Shown here: positions 56,288 through 64,000 of the stretch, piece after piece | How positions within the stretch are numbered: position 1 is the stretch's first letter | Layout of the letters: every line of letters begins with the position of its first letter | Program-made: the position numbers and the translations under genes | Source: Chryseobacterium indologenes | Lineage (GTDB): Bacteria > Bacteroidota > Bacteroidia > Flavobacteriales > Weeksellaceae | Length of the DNA stretch: 64,000 nt | Assembly (NCBI GenBank): GCA_016025055.1 | Contig: CP065590.1 | Coordinates: 682,001-746,000 of the forward strand | Direction of reading: 5' to 3' | Notes under the pieces: generated by a model | Database searches by the model: none | What the model saw: only the letters and a program-made list of their open reading frames with translations | What the model was told of the DNA's origin: nothing

Positions 56288-56941
56288 ATGATACTTGACC
56301 TATTATTTCCTAACCGCTGTATTCATTGCAACAGAATGATTGATGCTGAGTTATTGGTATGTGATTTATGTTTTGATCAGATTCATTTTACGCATTACAA
56401 TTATTTTGAAAACAATCCTATCCGCGAAAAATGCAGCTTGCTCTTTCCTGTTGAGAATACCTTTGCTCTGATACAGTTTGAAAAAGAAAACCTGAGCCGG
56501 AAGCTTATCCATGAGCTCAAATATAAAGGAAGGGAGAAAGTCGGAAAAATTCTTGCAGAATGGACCACGGAAGTAGTGGATTTTAAAAACCGGAAACCCG
56601 ATCTCCTGGTAAGCGTTCCTCTTCATCCGAAAAAATTAAGAGAAAGGGGATATAATCAGCTTCACCTTTTCACGGAGACATTGTCGGAATTTTACAGGAT
56701 TCCGTTTGATCATCAGCTTATCAAAAGAAATCACTATTCAAAAGCCCAGGCATTAAAAGATAAGAAACACAGGCTGGAAACTGTGAATACCTTTTCTTTA
56801 ACCCAACCTGTTAGCGGGCAACATATTTTACTGATCGATGATGTCTTTACTACCGGCAATACCATCTCTTCTATAGCCTGGGAGATTTTAAATTCCGGCA
56901 ACAATAGGGTGAGTGTATTGGTAATGGCTATAGATGTTTAA
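56288..56941 (+). CDS. comF: ComF family phosphoribosyltransferase-like protein
   Basis: A 217-aa protein. The N-terminal CIHCNRMI and CDLCFDQIH form a zinc finger; the C-terminal phosphoribosyltransferase domain has HILLIDDVFTTGNTISS, the PRPP-binding motif. ComF is needed for DNA uptake in naturally competent bacteria, and related GntX acts in nucleotide metabolism. No other competence gene is nearby, so a role in uptake is not shown. Confidence 0.9.
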   Translation: MILDLLFPNRCIHCNRMIDAELLVCDLCFDQIHFTHYNYFENNPIREKCSLLFPVENTFALIQFEKENLSRKLIHELKYKGREKVGKILAEWTTEVVDFKNRKPDLLVSVPLHPKKLRERGYNQLHLFTETLSEFYRIPFDHQLIKRNHYSKAQALKDKKHRLETVNTFSLTQPVSGQHILLIDDVFTTGNTISSIAWEILNSGNNRVSVLVMAIDV

Positions 56942-56950
56942 TTTTTAATT

Positions 56951-57003
56951 GAAAATGGAGAATTGAGAATTGAGAATTGAAAGTTGAGAGTTGAGAATTG
57001 AAA
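56951..57003 (+). repeat. Heptad repeat directly after the comF stop
   Basis: Eight units of RTTGARA type (ATTGAAA, ATGGAGA, ATTGAGA twice, ATTGAAA, GTTGAGA twice, ATTGAAA) within 20 bases of the stop codon on the coding strand. Confidence 0.75.
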
Positions 57004-57091
57004 GCAGAAAATTTCATTTCTCAAGGATTGCTGTTCGACAATTTTCTTTTTTCCGTTCTTTTTTCTTAATTTTCAGGAAAACTAAATAGCA

Positions 57092-57778
57092 ATGCTCAAT
57101 TTGATTTTACTACACGGAGCCTTAGGTCACAGTGATATATTCACCCCTTACCTGGAAACATTATCGCAATATTTTAATATTCATACTCCTGTATTTTCAG
57201 GACATGGAGATACAGAACTTCCTGCGAACGGCACCAGTATAGAAAAATATACGCTGGAATTATCAGACTATTGTACAAAAAATAATCTGACAGATGTTTA
57301 TATTTTTGGCCACAGCATGGGAGGCTATGTTGCTCTTTGCTATGGAATGAAAAATCCGGAAAATATAAATTCCATTATGACTTTGGGGACAAAATTTGAA
57401 TGGAACGAAGAACAGGCTTTACAAGAGAGCAAAATGCTTGATCCCGATATAATCCTTGAAAAGGTTCCTCAATATGCACAGCTTTTAGAATCACAACACG
57501 GCTCAAAATGGAAACAATTACTTCCTGCCATAGCTGATCTGATGGTTAATTTAGGTAAAAATCCTCCATTGGAAAACAATCTGGCTACGATTACTATTCC
57601 TACTCAGATTATGGTAGGTGACCGAGACCATATGGTAACCATTGAAGAAAGTCTGAATGTCTACAGAACCCTCCCTAATGCAAAAATGGCCGTACTTCCG
57701 GATACAAAGCATCCTATGGATAAAGTACGACCTGATTTATTAGTAAGCTTAATAAAAGATTTCTGGAATCTTTCTTAA
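57092..57778 (+). CDS. Alpha/beta hydrolase
   Basis: A 228-aa protein. ILLHGALGHSDIF holds the oxyanion-hole HG, IFGHSMGGYVALCYG the nucleophile Ser, VGDRDHMVTIEE the acid and PDTKHPMDKVRPD the His, so the triad is complete. No signal peptide. Small hydrolases of this kind act as esterases or ester/thioester hydrolases; the substrate is not shown. It is convergent with upp; the stops are one base apart. Confidence 0.88.
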   Translation: MLNLILLHGALGHSDIFTPYLETLSQYFNIHTPVFSGHGDTELPANGTSIEKYTLELSDYCTKNNLTDVYIFGHSMGGYVALCYGMKNPENINSIMTLGTKFEWNEEQALQESKMLDPDIILEKVPQYAQLLESQHGSKWKQLLPAIADLMVNLGKNPPLENNLATITIPTQIMVGDRDHMVTIEESLNVYRTLPNAKMAVLPDTKHPMDKVRPDLLVSLIKDFWNLS

Positions 57779-57779
57779 T

Positions 57780-58430
57780 TTATCGCTGAAGTTTTTCTCC
57801 GTAGCTTAGGTCTCCCGCATCTCCTAAGCCAGGGGTGATATACCCTTTAGACGTTAAGTGTTCATCTATAGCTCCTACCCAAATGTAAGCATCGGGATAT
57901 GCCTTTTGAACAGTTTCCACACCTTGTCTGGAAGCAATAGCTGCTACAATATGAAGCTGGGTTGGATTTCCGTTTGTCAACAAATCTTTAATAGCTTCAA
58001 TTAAAGATGCGCCGGTTGCCAGCATTGGATCAGCTACAATGAGTGGTCTGTTTTCAATACTTGGACAGGTAAGGTAATCCTGTTTGATAGAAAAATAATC
58101 ATTCGCATCATGTTTTCTATAAGCTGCAACAAAACCGCAATCTGCTCTGTCAAGATAATTAAGGATTCCTTCAAACAATGGAACTCCGGCTCTCAGAATA
58201 GTAGTAATAACCGGCTGTACTGCAATTTCTCTGCTTTTGATGGTATCTAAAGGAGTCTGGATTTCAACTTCTCTTTGCTCCAGTCCTTTGCTTATTTCAA
58301 AAGCTGCGATTTCTCCTATTCTTTCCATATTTCTTCGGAATCTCATCCGGTCATGTTGAACTTCAACGTTTCGAAGTTCATTAATCCATTCATTAACAAG
58401 AGAAAAATTATCTGATAATATAGTAAGCAT
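57780..58430 (-). CDS. upp: Uracil phosphoribosyltransferase
   Basis: A 216-aa salvage enzyme making UMP from uracil and PRPP. The PRPP loop is LIVADPMLATGASLIEA, ILRAGVPLFEGI is the conserved Upp block, and the C-terminal GYITPGLGDAGDLSYGEKLQ is the uracil-specific end. Length and motifs are normal. Confidence 0.95.
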   Translation of the reverse strand: MLTILSDNFSLVNEWINELRNVEVQHDRMRFRRNMERIGEIAAFEISKGLEQREVEIQTPLDTIKSREIAVQPVITTILRAGVPLFEGILNYLDRADCGFVAAYRKHDANDYFSIKQDYLTCPSIENRPLIVADPMLATGASLIEAIKDLLTNGNPTQLHIVAAIASRQGVETVQKAYPDAYIWVGAIDEHLTSKGYITPGLGDAGDLSYGEKLQR

Positions 58431-58536
58431 GAAGATCTTAAATTTTTAATTAGGGTTAGTCTACATTAATTCCTGCAAAATTACAACTAAAAAACGAATT
58501 TGCATTTTAACACGAGTCATATAGATATATCTATAA

Positions 58537-58570
58537 AAAATCTGGCAAGGAAATCGCCTCGCCAGATTTT
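58537..58570 (-). terminator. Terminator of der
   Basis: AAAATCTGGC / GCCAGATTTT, a 10-bp perfect stem with a 14-base loop, 15 bases after the stop at 58586. Confidence 0.85.
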
Positions 58571-58585
58571 ATGTAAAAGTCATTT

Positions 58586-59895
58586 TTATTTTTGTCTGAA
58601 ATACACTTCAATCGGAACTCCGGTAAACCCGAATTGTTTTCTCAACTGGTTTTCAGTAAATCTCTTATAAGGCTCCTTCACATACTGTGGCAGGTTGCAG
58701 AAGAATACAAACTGTGGCGAAGGTGTAGGAAGCTGAACGCAATATTTGATTTTAATATATTTCCCTTTCAATGCCGGAGGTGGGGTGTGTTCGAAAATCG
58801 GAAGCATTACTTCATTCAATTTTGAAGTTTTGATCTTCTTTTACGATCTTCATATACTTCCATAGCAACTTCCACTGCTTTTAAGATTCTTTGTTTTGTT
58901 AATGCAGAAACAAACAGAATTGGAATATCCTGGAACTGACCGATTTTATCCTTAATTGATTTTTCAAAATCACGCATGGTATTGGTTTGCTTGTCTTCGA
59001 TCAAATCCCATTTGTTGACAAGGATAACAATTCCTTTCCTGTTTTTCTGTGCAAGGCCAAAGATATTCATATCCTGAGATTCCCATCCCTGGGTAGCATC
59101 TACCATAATGATCACCACATCAGAATATTCGATAGAACGGATAGATCTCATTACGGAATAGAATTCCAGGTCTTCATTTACTTTAGACTTTCTTCTCATC
59201 CCGGCAGTATCTACCAATACAAACTCGTGTCCGAATTTATTGTACAGCGTCTGGATGCTATCTCTGGTCGTTCCTGCAATATCTGTTACGATATTTCTTT
59301 CTACATCCAATAAAGCATTGGTCATCGTAGACTTACCTACGTTAGGACGTCCTGCAATGGTAATTTTTGGTAATCCTTCGAAAGGATCTTTATATTCTGT
59401 AGTCGGAAAGTCTTTAACGATATCATCAAGCAAGTCTCCTGTTCCGGAACCCGTTGCTGAAGAAAGTGTGTAATATTTATCAATTCCTAACTGATAAAAT
59501 TCTGTTGCCGGAAGTTCTTCCTTAGAAGAGTCTACCTTGTTAATAACAATATAAATCGGCTTGTTGGATCTTCTCAATATCCTGTAGATCTCATGGTCAG
59601 TATCAGTAAGCCCCTCTTCCACATTCATCATAAAGATGATAGAAGTTGCTTCATCTACTGCCAGCTGTACCTGCTTACGGATCTCTTCCTCAAAGATATC
59701 ATCTGTACCTACATCATATCCTCCGGTATCAATTACCGTGAAGTCTACTCCATTCCAGTCAGATTTTCCATAATGGCGGTCTCTGGTTACACCGGCTGTA
59801 GAATCTACGATAGCTTCTCTTCTTTCTAGAAGACGGTTAAAAAGCGTGGATTTCCCTACATTGGGACGTCCAACGATTGCGACAATATTTGACAT
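58586..59895 (-). CDS. der: Ribosome biogenesis GTPase Der (frameshifted)
   Basis: Two GTPase domains with G1 motifs GRPNVGKST at residues 8 and about 182, DTGGYDVG and [11 protein letters not shown]3 loops, and NKVD/NKWD G4 motifs. The C-terminal KH domain ([20 protein letters not shown]) is in another frame: the break is at the T-run 58839-58842, and one more base restores [18 protein letters not shown] for a 436-aa protein. Der assembles the 50S subunit and is normally essential, so the break is almost certainly an error in the sequence. Confidence 0.95.
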
Positions 59896-60152
59896 AAAAA
59901 ATGTTTAATAATCCTTTGCTATGCTCAGGATAAGTTATTAATGGGTTACTCCAACTTTTGGAGCCCAATTTTTTGCAAAGATAAGGTTTTATTCTTTAGG
60001 AGTGTGGATGTAAGAAAATTTGAAAAAAAATTAAAAAATTAAAACTTTGGATATCAATCCATAAAGCCTTTACCAGTATAATTCCGTAAAATAATCTTTA
60101 ATTTTCATTTTTATATTTCAAATAATTTATATAATTTCGCAGCATCAAAAAC

Positions 60153-60223
60153 AGACCCATGGTGTAGCGGTAACACTACTGATTTTGGTTCAGTCATCTG
60201 GGGTTCGAATCCCTGTGGGTCTA
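60153..60223 (+). tRNA. tRNA-Gln (anticodon UUG)
   Basis: A full cloverleaf: acceptor AGACCCA / TGGGTCT, D arm around TGTAGCGGTAACAC, anticodon stem ACTGA / TCAGT with loop TTTTGGT (anticodon TTG), and T arm GGGGTTCGAATCCCT. The discriminator base is A and no CCA is encoded. 71 bases. The accessory region that follows makes its 3' end a likely attachment site. Confidence 0.95.
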
Positions 60224-60236
60224 CAATTTAATAATT

Positions 60237-60259
60237 AACCACTTGATTTTCAAGTGGTT
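60237..60259 (+). terminator. Terminator of the tRNA
   Basis: AACCACTTGA / TCAAGTGGTT with a three-base loop, followed by TTTG and T run. The remainder to 60472 is AT-rich and empty apart from an 18-codon frame I do not support. Confidence 0.8.
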
Positions 60260-60472
60260 TTTGTTTTTCTAGTCAATATTTAGTCAATAAGTTTTATCTA
60301 AGCAAATTTTTAGTATTAATTCTAAATACTAATAACTGTCAAATCATTTAAATTTAATCGATGAAGGTAGTAGAAGTTGATTTTATTTCTTCCAAATATC
60401 ATTACGGAAAACCTTAATCATCATTTTACAAAGAAATGTATATTTGTAAAAAAAAAAACTATATAACATAGC

Positions 60473-61408
60473 ATGGATATAAATCAAATATTAGAAAGAG
60501 TAGATGAGTTTAATTCAGATAGAAGATATTGGTTTGTAAGAACAGATAATGGTAGACATTTTCCAGACTACATAAAAAATAACTATATTGCAATAGGTTG
60601 GAGTTACATAACCTTAAACGATATTAAGAACAGGTCAGATTCTGAGGTTAAAGAAAAAATTGCAAAAAAAGAAGGTTTAGATCCATCTAATACAAAACAG
60701 AAAGCAAAAATAACTTCAATATATAATAAAATTGAACGTTTTTCTAAATTAAAAAAGGGGGATATTATTGTTGTTCCTAGCAGAAGATCTGAAAGACTTG
60801 CATTTGGAGAAATAACCGATGATGCAAGTTTTGAATTTGACGATGCAACTGCAAGTGGCCACACTAAAAGAAGACATGTTAAATGGTTACAAAACAAAAG
60901 TATTTTTGAACTCGACCCATATTTTTTCAGATTGCGAATTAATAGGCATTCTATTAGTGATATAGGTAGTTTTGCACCATATATTGATAAAGAGATAGGA
61001 AGTCTTTTTAAGAAAGATGACAAGACACATTATGTTTTGAGTATAGAAAAACAAGACAATATTAATTTCAGAGAATTAAGTGGATTCATGGATAATATTG
61101 AAAGTTTACTCGCTGACATTTCGACAGAGTTTAATTTTAAGGAGAATAATGAAGAGTTTTATGTAAAAATGAACTTACAATCTCCTGGGAAAATGGAAAT
61201 CATTAAGGGAGGAAAGTCTTTAGCTGTTTTGGCTTTTTTACTATTTTTTACTTCTTGTAAACATGACCCTGAAACAATAAAGGATCCTAAAGTTAAGAAA
61301 TTTGTTATAGAGCATAGAAAGACTCTAGATAACGCTGGGGCTGAAATTGACAGCTTAGATATTAATATAGATGAAATTATAGAACCTTTTAAGAAAAATG
61401 GAAAGTAA
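60473..61408 (+). CDS. PUA/EVE-like domain protein with internal membrane segment, putative defence protein
   Basis: A 311-aa protein. Residues 19-43 (YWFVRTDNGRHFPDYIKNNY, then IAIGW) and 93-102 (LKKGDIIVVP) match the EVE/PUA-like reader module found at the N-terminus of restriction and other defence proteins. A motif VKMNLQSPGKMEIIKGG precedes a hydrophobic stretch SLAVLAFLLFFTSC (249-262), which could be a membrane anchor, and a 49-residue acidic tail. No nuclease motif is seen. It overlaps the next gene by 11 bases. The role in phage defence is a hypothesis based on context and modules. Confidence 0.65.
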   Translation: MDINQILERVDEFNSDRRYWFVRTDNGRHFPDYIKNNYIAIGWSYITLNDIKNRSDSEVKEKIAKKEGLDPSNTKQKAKITSIYNKIERFSKLKKGDIIVVPSRRSERLAFGEITDDASFEFDDATASGHTKRRHVKWLQNKSIFELDPYFFRLRINRHSISDIGSFAPYIDKEIGSLFKKDDKTHYVLSIEKQDNINFRELSGFMDNIESLLADISTEFNFKENNEEFYVKMNLQSPGKMEIIKGGKSLAVLAFLLFFTSCKHDPETIKDPKVKKFVIEHRKTLDNAGAEIDSLDINIDEIIEPFKKNGK

Positions 61409-61928
61409 TTTTTTTTCTGGCTCAGAAAATTTGTATAAATATTTAGTTAGTGTTGGCGCATTAATGATGATTTTATCTGTGTATTATCCTTTAAATGAGA
61501 TGCAGAAACTTGAAATTGTTAAAATAAATCTTAATTCTGATGTTAAAAATTTGGATTACGATATAAAAGAGAATCAAAAAAGAATAGCTAAACTCAAGAA
61601 AGAAATTAAGGAAATTACTATTTTGCCTGAGAAAAAACGCGAACTATTGAACAATATTAAAATTTCTCATAAAGCAAATATTATTAATCAAATCAAATCC
61701 GAAGCCAAGGTAGAGGAAATTGAGAAAAGAGAAGGCTATATTGCTCTATATAAATGGATTTTCTTCATATGCTTTCCATTAGGATTTGTCGTGGGGATAT
61801 GGGGGTTTTGGCATTGGAGAAAGGCAAAAAAAGATGAAGATGCTAAGTGTAAATTAGAAAGAGAACTTTTACAAATCCAAGTCAACAAGGCTAGAAATGA
61901 GATAAATAATAATTCTTCGCAACCTTAA
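61398..61928 (+). CDS. Two-helix membrane protein with long coiled coil, partner of the EVE-like gene
   Basis: A 176-aa protein. Membrane segment 1 is near residues 11-31 (YLVSVGALMMILSVYYPL), then a charged coiled coil of about 70 residues (NSDVKNLDYDIKENQKRIAK onward), membrane segment 2 near 117-141 (WIFFICFPLGFVVGIWGFW) and a short charged tail. No homologue recognised. Start overlaps the upstream gene by 11 bases (coupled translation) and a terminator follows at 61930. This layout is like membrane effectors of two-gene abortive-infection systems. Confidence 0.6.
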   Translation: MESNFFSGSENLYKYLVSVGALMMILSVYYPLNEMQKLEIVKINLNSDVKNLDYDIKENQKRIAKLKKEIKEITILPEKKRELLNNIKISHKANIINQIKSEAKVEEIEKREGYIALYKWIFFICFPLGFVVGIWGFWHWRKAKKDEDAKCKLERELLQIQVNKARNEINNNSSQP

Positions 61929-61929
61929 T

Positions 61930-61961
61930 AAAGTTCCCCATTATTTAATGGTGGGAACTTT
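61930..61961 (+). terminator. Terminator of the EVE-like gene pair
   Basis: AAAGTTCCC / GGGAACTTT stem with a 14-base loop and T-rich tail, directly after the stop at 61928. Confidence 0.78.
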
Positions 61962-62049
61962 ATTATAACTATTAGATTAAATATTGAATAATTAATTCAT
62001 TATGACTCTTTAACATGTTTTAATATGTGGTAATGATAAAAAACAACCA

Positions 62050-62637
62050 TCATAACAAAAATTTTTCTATATCTCCAAAGGCAATAGATTCTCTACTATT
62101 TAGCTTCTCCATCAACTTTAAATATCTCTTAGTGGGCTTACCCTTATAAAATTTCTTAAAATACTTTTTATGTAGTTCCTCATATACACCATCATCCAAA
62201 CAGGCACCAAAAGACTTATCCCACTCCCTCCACCTTTTACTATGGAGCTGTTTTTCATAGTACAAATCAGAAAAAGCTGTACGGTGTAAAAAGTATCCAC
62301 AATTTAAATGCAACTTTCTACAAACTTTAAAAGTACTGGGACAAACAAAAAACCAAAGTAGACCATTTCCCAGATTAGAAGGTCTTGTCATAAGCTGCAC
62401 AGTGTAGTTAATCTTTTGAGATTGGTTGTAAGTATAGTCAAAGGTTATACTTCCTTTTGTCTCATTAGTATCAATAATAACAGCAATTGAACTGGTTCTA
62501 TCCCCATTCTGGTTTGTCCAGTAGATGCTTTTATTTAGAAATACATTAGGTTCCAAATAGCCTAACTTTCGTAAGTCTGAAATACTTATACATTTCAATC
62601 TTTCTATTTCGTCCGGATAATTACTCAAACGTCCCAT
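62050..62637 (-). CDS. Hypothetical protein of a mobile-DNA-associated type
   Basis: A 195-aa protein. WFFVCPSTFKVCRKLHLNCG (about 95-114) followed by YFLHR and a C-terminal helical part (RWREWDKSF, YEELHKKYF). The FVCP...C-R-KL-x-L...GYFLHR block recurs in proteins of flavobacterial integrative elements, to my knowledge; no biochemical role is known. It could be a zinc-binding DNA protein. It is monocistronic and converges on the EVE-like pair. Confidence 0.65.
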   Translation of the reverse strand: MGRLSNYPDEIERLKCISISDLRKLGYLEPNVFLNKSIYWTNQNGDRTSSIAVIIDTNETKGSITFDYTYNQSQKINYTVQLMTRPSNLGNGLLWFFVCPSTFKVCRKLHLNCGYFLHRTAFSDLYYEKQLHSKRWREWDKSFGACLDDGVYEELHKKYFKKFYKGKPTKRYLKLMEKLNSRESIAFGDIEKFLL

Positions 62638-62850
62638 ATAACTTAATTTTATTTTTAATTTTTAATCTTTCATTTTATTTCGAATAAATAACCTAAATTA
62701 TTAAGGAACTTTCTATTTATCTTCAGCTTATTCCCGAGCATATCCTTTATTTATCATGCTTAGGAACGCATAAAATATATTCTAAAACACATCTTCATTT
62801 AAGTCATTTGCTTTTAAATTCTTGCATCATTAATTTTAGACTTTTTAGCC

Positions 62851-63864
62851 CTATATCTGAACGGTAATAAAGTCTAAACTTTTGTTTTTCACCTCACATA
62901 AGTTATTGGTAAAAAGGTCTAATCTTTTCTCTGTTAAGTTTTCTATTTTCTGCTTAATCAGCTCCAAAACTTTTCCTTTCAGATTTTGAGAATATTTTAA
63001 AGTCATTTCCTGAAATTTTTTCTTATGATAATATTTATCTTTTTTGTTCAAGTTAACCCAATAGTTCGGGTTGCGATAGTCTTTCAGTTTATTGATTTCT
63101 GATCGTCTCATTTTGGTTTCATCTGTTGTATAATCATAGAAATATATTTCATGAAATTCCTTTAATAGAAGGTTTTTGAAAGAAATAAGCATTTTAGATT
63201 TAACAATATCTGATAAATAAACAACTCCTAAATCATTCAAAGTACTCATTTTTAAAAACTTTATTTCAAACCGTAATGTATTCGCTTGCAATTGTTTTTC
63301 TATAGTAGCTTTCAAACAATGAATCTTTCTCTGCTCATTCTCCTTTTCAATATTCGGCCTCCTCGCTAGTCTTTTTAATTTCTTTTCATACTGAGCTGTT
63401 TTATTGTAAATTTTAATAATGTATTCTGTTTTAGCAGACTGATAATAAAAAGAACCTGAAATGGTTTTGTTAAACTCTACTGATCGGTGGAAAAGTAAGT
63501 TTTGAAGTATTTTGTTAGGATCAAATGGCAATTGAATATTTACACCAATTTCAATATTTTCGAGCCTGCAACATTCAGGTTTCAATCCAAGTTCTTTTTC
63601 AAGGTCGTTTAATGCTGTGGAAATATTATGTACATCTAAATCATTTCCATTAAAATCTGTACGATTAAAAAATTTATGAATGCTTCCCTTAATCAAAATT
63701 CTGTTAGAGGGGTATTTCGTGATTTCTATTCCAAAATAATCGCCTACTTTTTTATTATCTGTCTCACCCGTTTCATCATTCACAGAAATAATAAAATCAG
63801 TTTTATTGGTGGGAAGCTTATAATCGTTGTCCGTATAATGAAATTTTACAAAGTCGGCCGGCAT
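62851..63864 (-). CDS. Rep-like replication/mobilisation protein
   Basis: A 337-aa protein. ILIKGSIHKFFNRTDFNGND near 55-75, NIEIGVNIQLPFDPNKIL near 108-125 and TLRFEIKFLKMSTLNDLGVV near 197-216 resemble the replication initiator group of Bacteroidetes plasmids and filamentous-phage-like elements. The conserved catalytic Tyr cannot be placed with certainty; YYQSAKTEYIIKIYNKTAQY is one candidate region. It probably serves replication or excision of the integrated element. Family assignment is by resemblance only. Confidence 0.6.
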   Translation of the reverse strand: MPADFVKFHYTDNDYKLPTNKTDFIISVNDETGETDNKKVGDYFGIEITKYPSNRILIKGSIHKFFNRTDFNGNDLDVHNISTALNDLEKELGLKPECCRLENIEIGVNIQLPFDPNKILQNLLFHRSVEFNKTISGSFYYQSAKTEYIIKIYNKTAQYEKKLKRLARRPNIEKENEQRKIHCLKATIEKQLQANTLRFEIKFLKMSTLNDLGVVYLSDIVKSKMLISFKNLLLKEFHEIYFYDYTTDETKMRRSEINKLKDYRNPNYWVNLNKKDKYYHKKKFQEMTLKYSQNLKGKVLELIKQKIENLTEKRLDLFTNNLCEVKNKSLDFITVQI

Positions 63865-64000
63865 AATCTCAATCTTTGAACAGTCCAGTGGTCACATCTT
63901 TATAAAGTATATTACTTAAAAGAATATGGCTGATACTTGCTTGTTATCACTATACTTTGAACTACACCTTTTATCTTTTCAGCAAGTTCTGATTTCTTAC
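63865..64000. other. AT-rich end of the window
   Basis: 136 bases after the Rep-like start (transcribed leftward), with no feature that can be supported. Confidence 0.4.

Larger units (their letters stand above)
60153..64000. mobile_element. Putative tRNA-Gln-linked integrated element (right end beyond the window)
   Basis: Downstream of the tRNA the DNA is visibly more AT-rich and the genes are accessory: a PUA/EVE-like gene with a membrane partner, a hypothetical of a type common on mobile DNA, and a Rep-like protein. tRNA 3' ends are common integration sites. No integrase or second tRNA-end repeat is inside the window, so the boundaries are not proven. Confidence 0.4.

Noticed and set aside
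56951..57003. CRISPR-like array
   Set aside because: Units are seven bases in tandem with no spacers, and no cas genes are nearby.
60361..60417. Small ORF (18 codons, MKVVEV...) before the EVE-like gene
   Set aside because: No ribosome-binding or promoter context and no homology I recognise; chance in AT-rich DNA is more likely.

Overview
The window looks like chromosomal DNA of a flavobacterium, most likely Chryseobacterium or a close relative (Weeksellaceae). The reasons are low G+C, Bacteroidetes-type promoters (TAnnTTTG) with no clear Shine-Dalgarno sequences, a TonB receptor with a carboxypeptidase-like plug extension, an OstA-like LPS-transport protein, gliding-bacteria-type hypothetical families, and an isocitrate lyase/malate synthase pair facing an ScfR/RamB-like regulator. 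This is inference from protein families; no 16S gene is present.

Layout. 1-4.7 kb: a minus-strand Ter-type stress operon (two TerD proteins, two vWA proteins, a PP2C phosphatase and the start of a kinase-like gene: the TerY-phosphorylation triad). 4.9-11.8 kb: membrane flippase-like protein, panD, HU, pdxH, yqgE, an amidase, a class IV aminotransferase homologue, a START-like protein and a class III aminotransferase. 12-30.5 kb: core genes (OstA-like, Fur, kup, pdhB, an LTA-synthase-like sulfatase, pssA, exonuclease, FAH, Usp, M16 protease, trigger factor). 30.9-34.5 kb: a TonB receptor/lipoprotein/His-rich small protein locus, probably metal uptake. 34.6-36.6 kb: ABC-F ATPase. 36.7-44.1 kb: accessory cluster with a DUF2235 protein, two unrecognised proteins, a phage-tail-fibre-like protein, a small protein, and a four-gene signalling operon (unknown protein, membrane protein, NarL-type kinase, LuxR-type regulator). 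44.1-59.9 kb: aquaporin, LuxE-like protein, lpxH, queD, serine hydrolase, OmpH, glyoxylate shunt, comF, upp, der. 60.1-64 kb: tRNA-Gln followed by AT-rich accessory DNA: a PUA/EVE-like + membrane-protein gene pair, a hypothetical protein common on mobile DNA, and a Rep-like protein, suggesting an integrated element whose far end is outside the window.

Two points affect how everything else is read. First, ten genes carry thirteen reading-frame breaks, nearly all one base lost or gained in short A/T runs; one is in der, which is normally essential. These are best explained as consensus errors of a long-read assembly, so I annotate each as one gene across the break. Second, the accessory cluster at 37-41 kb is tied together by a 51-bp promoter block found upstream of both of its transcription units, at identical internal spacing. 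This suggests joint control of the DUF2235 protein and the tail-fibre-like operon, and together with the tRNA-linked two-gene module it is the most likely place for undescribed biology here.
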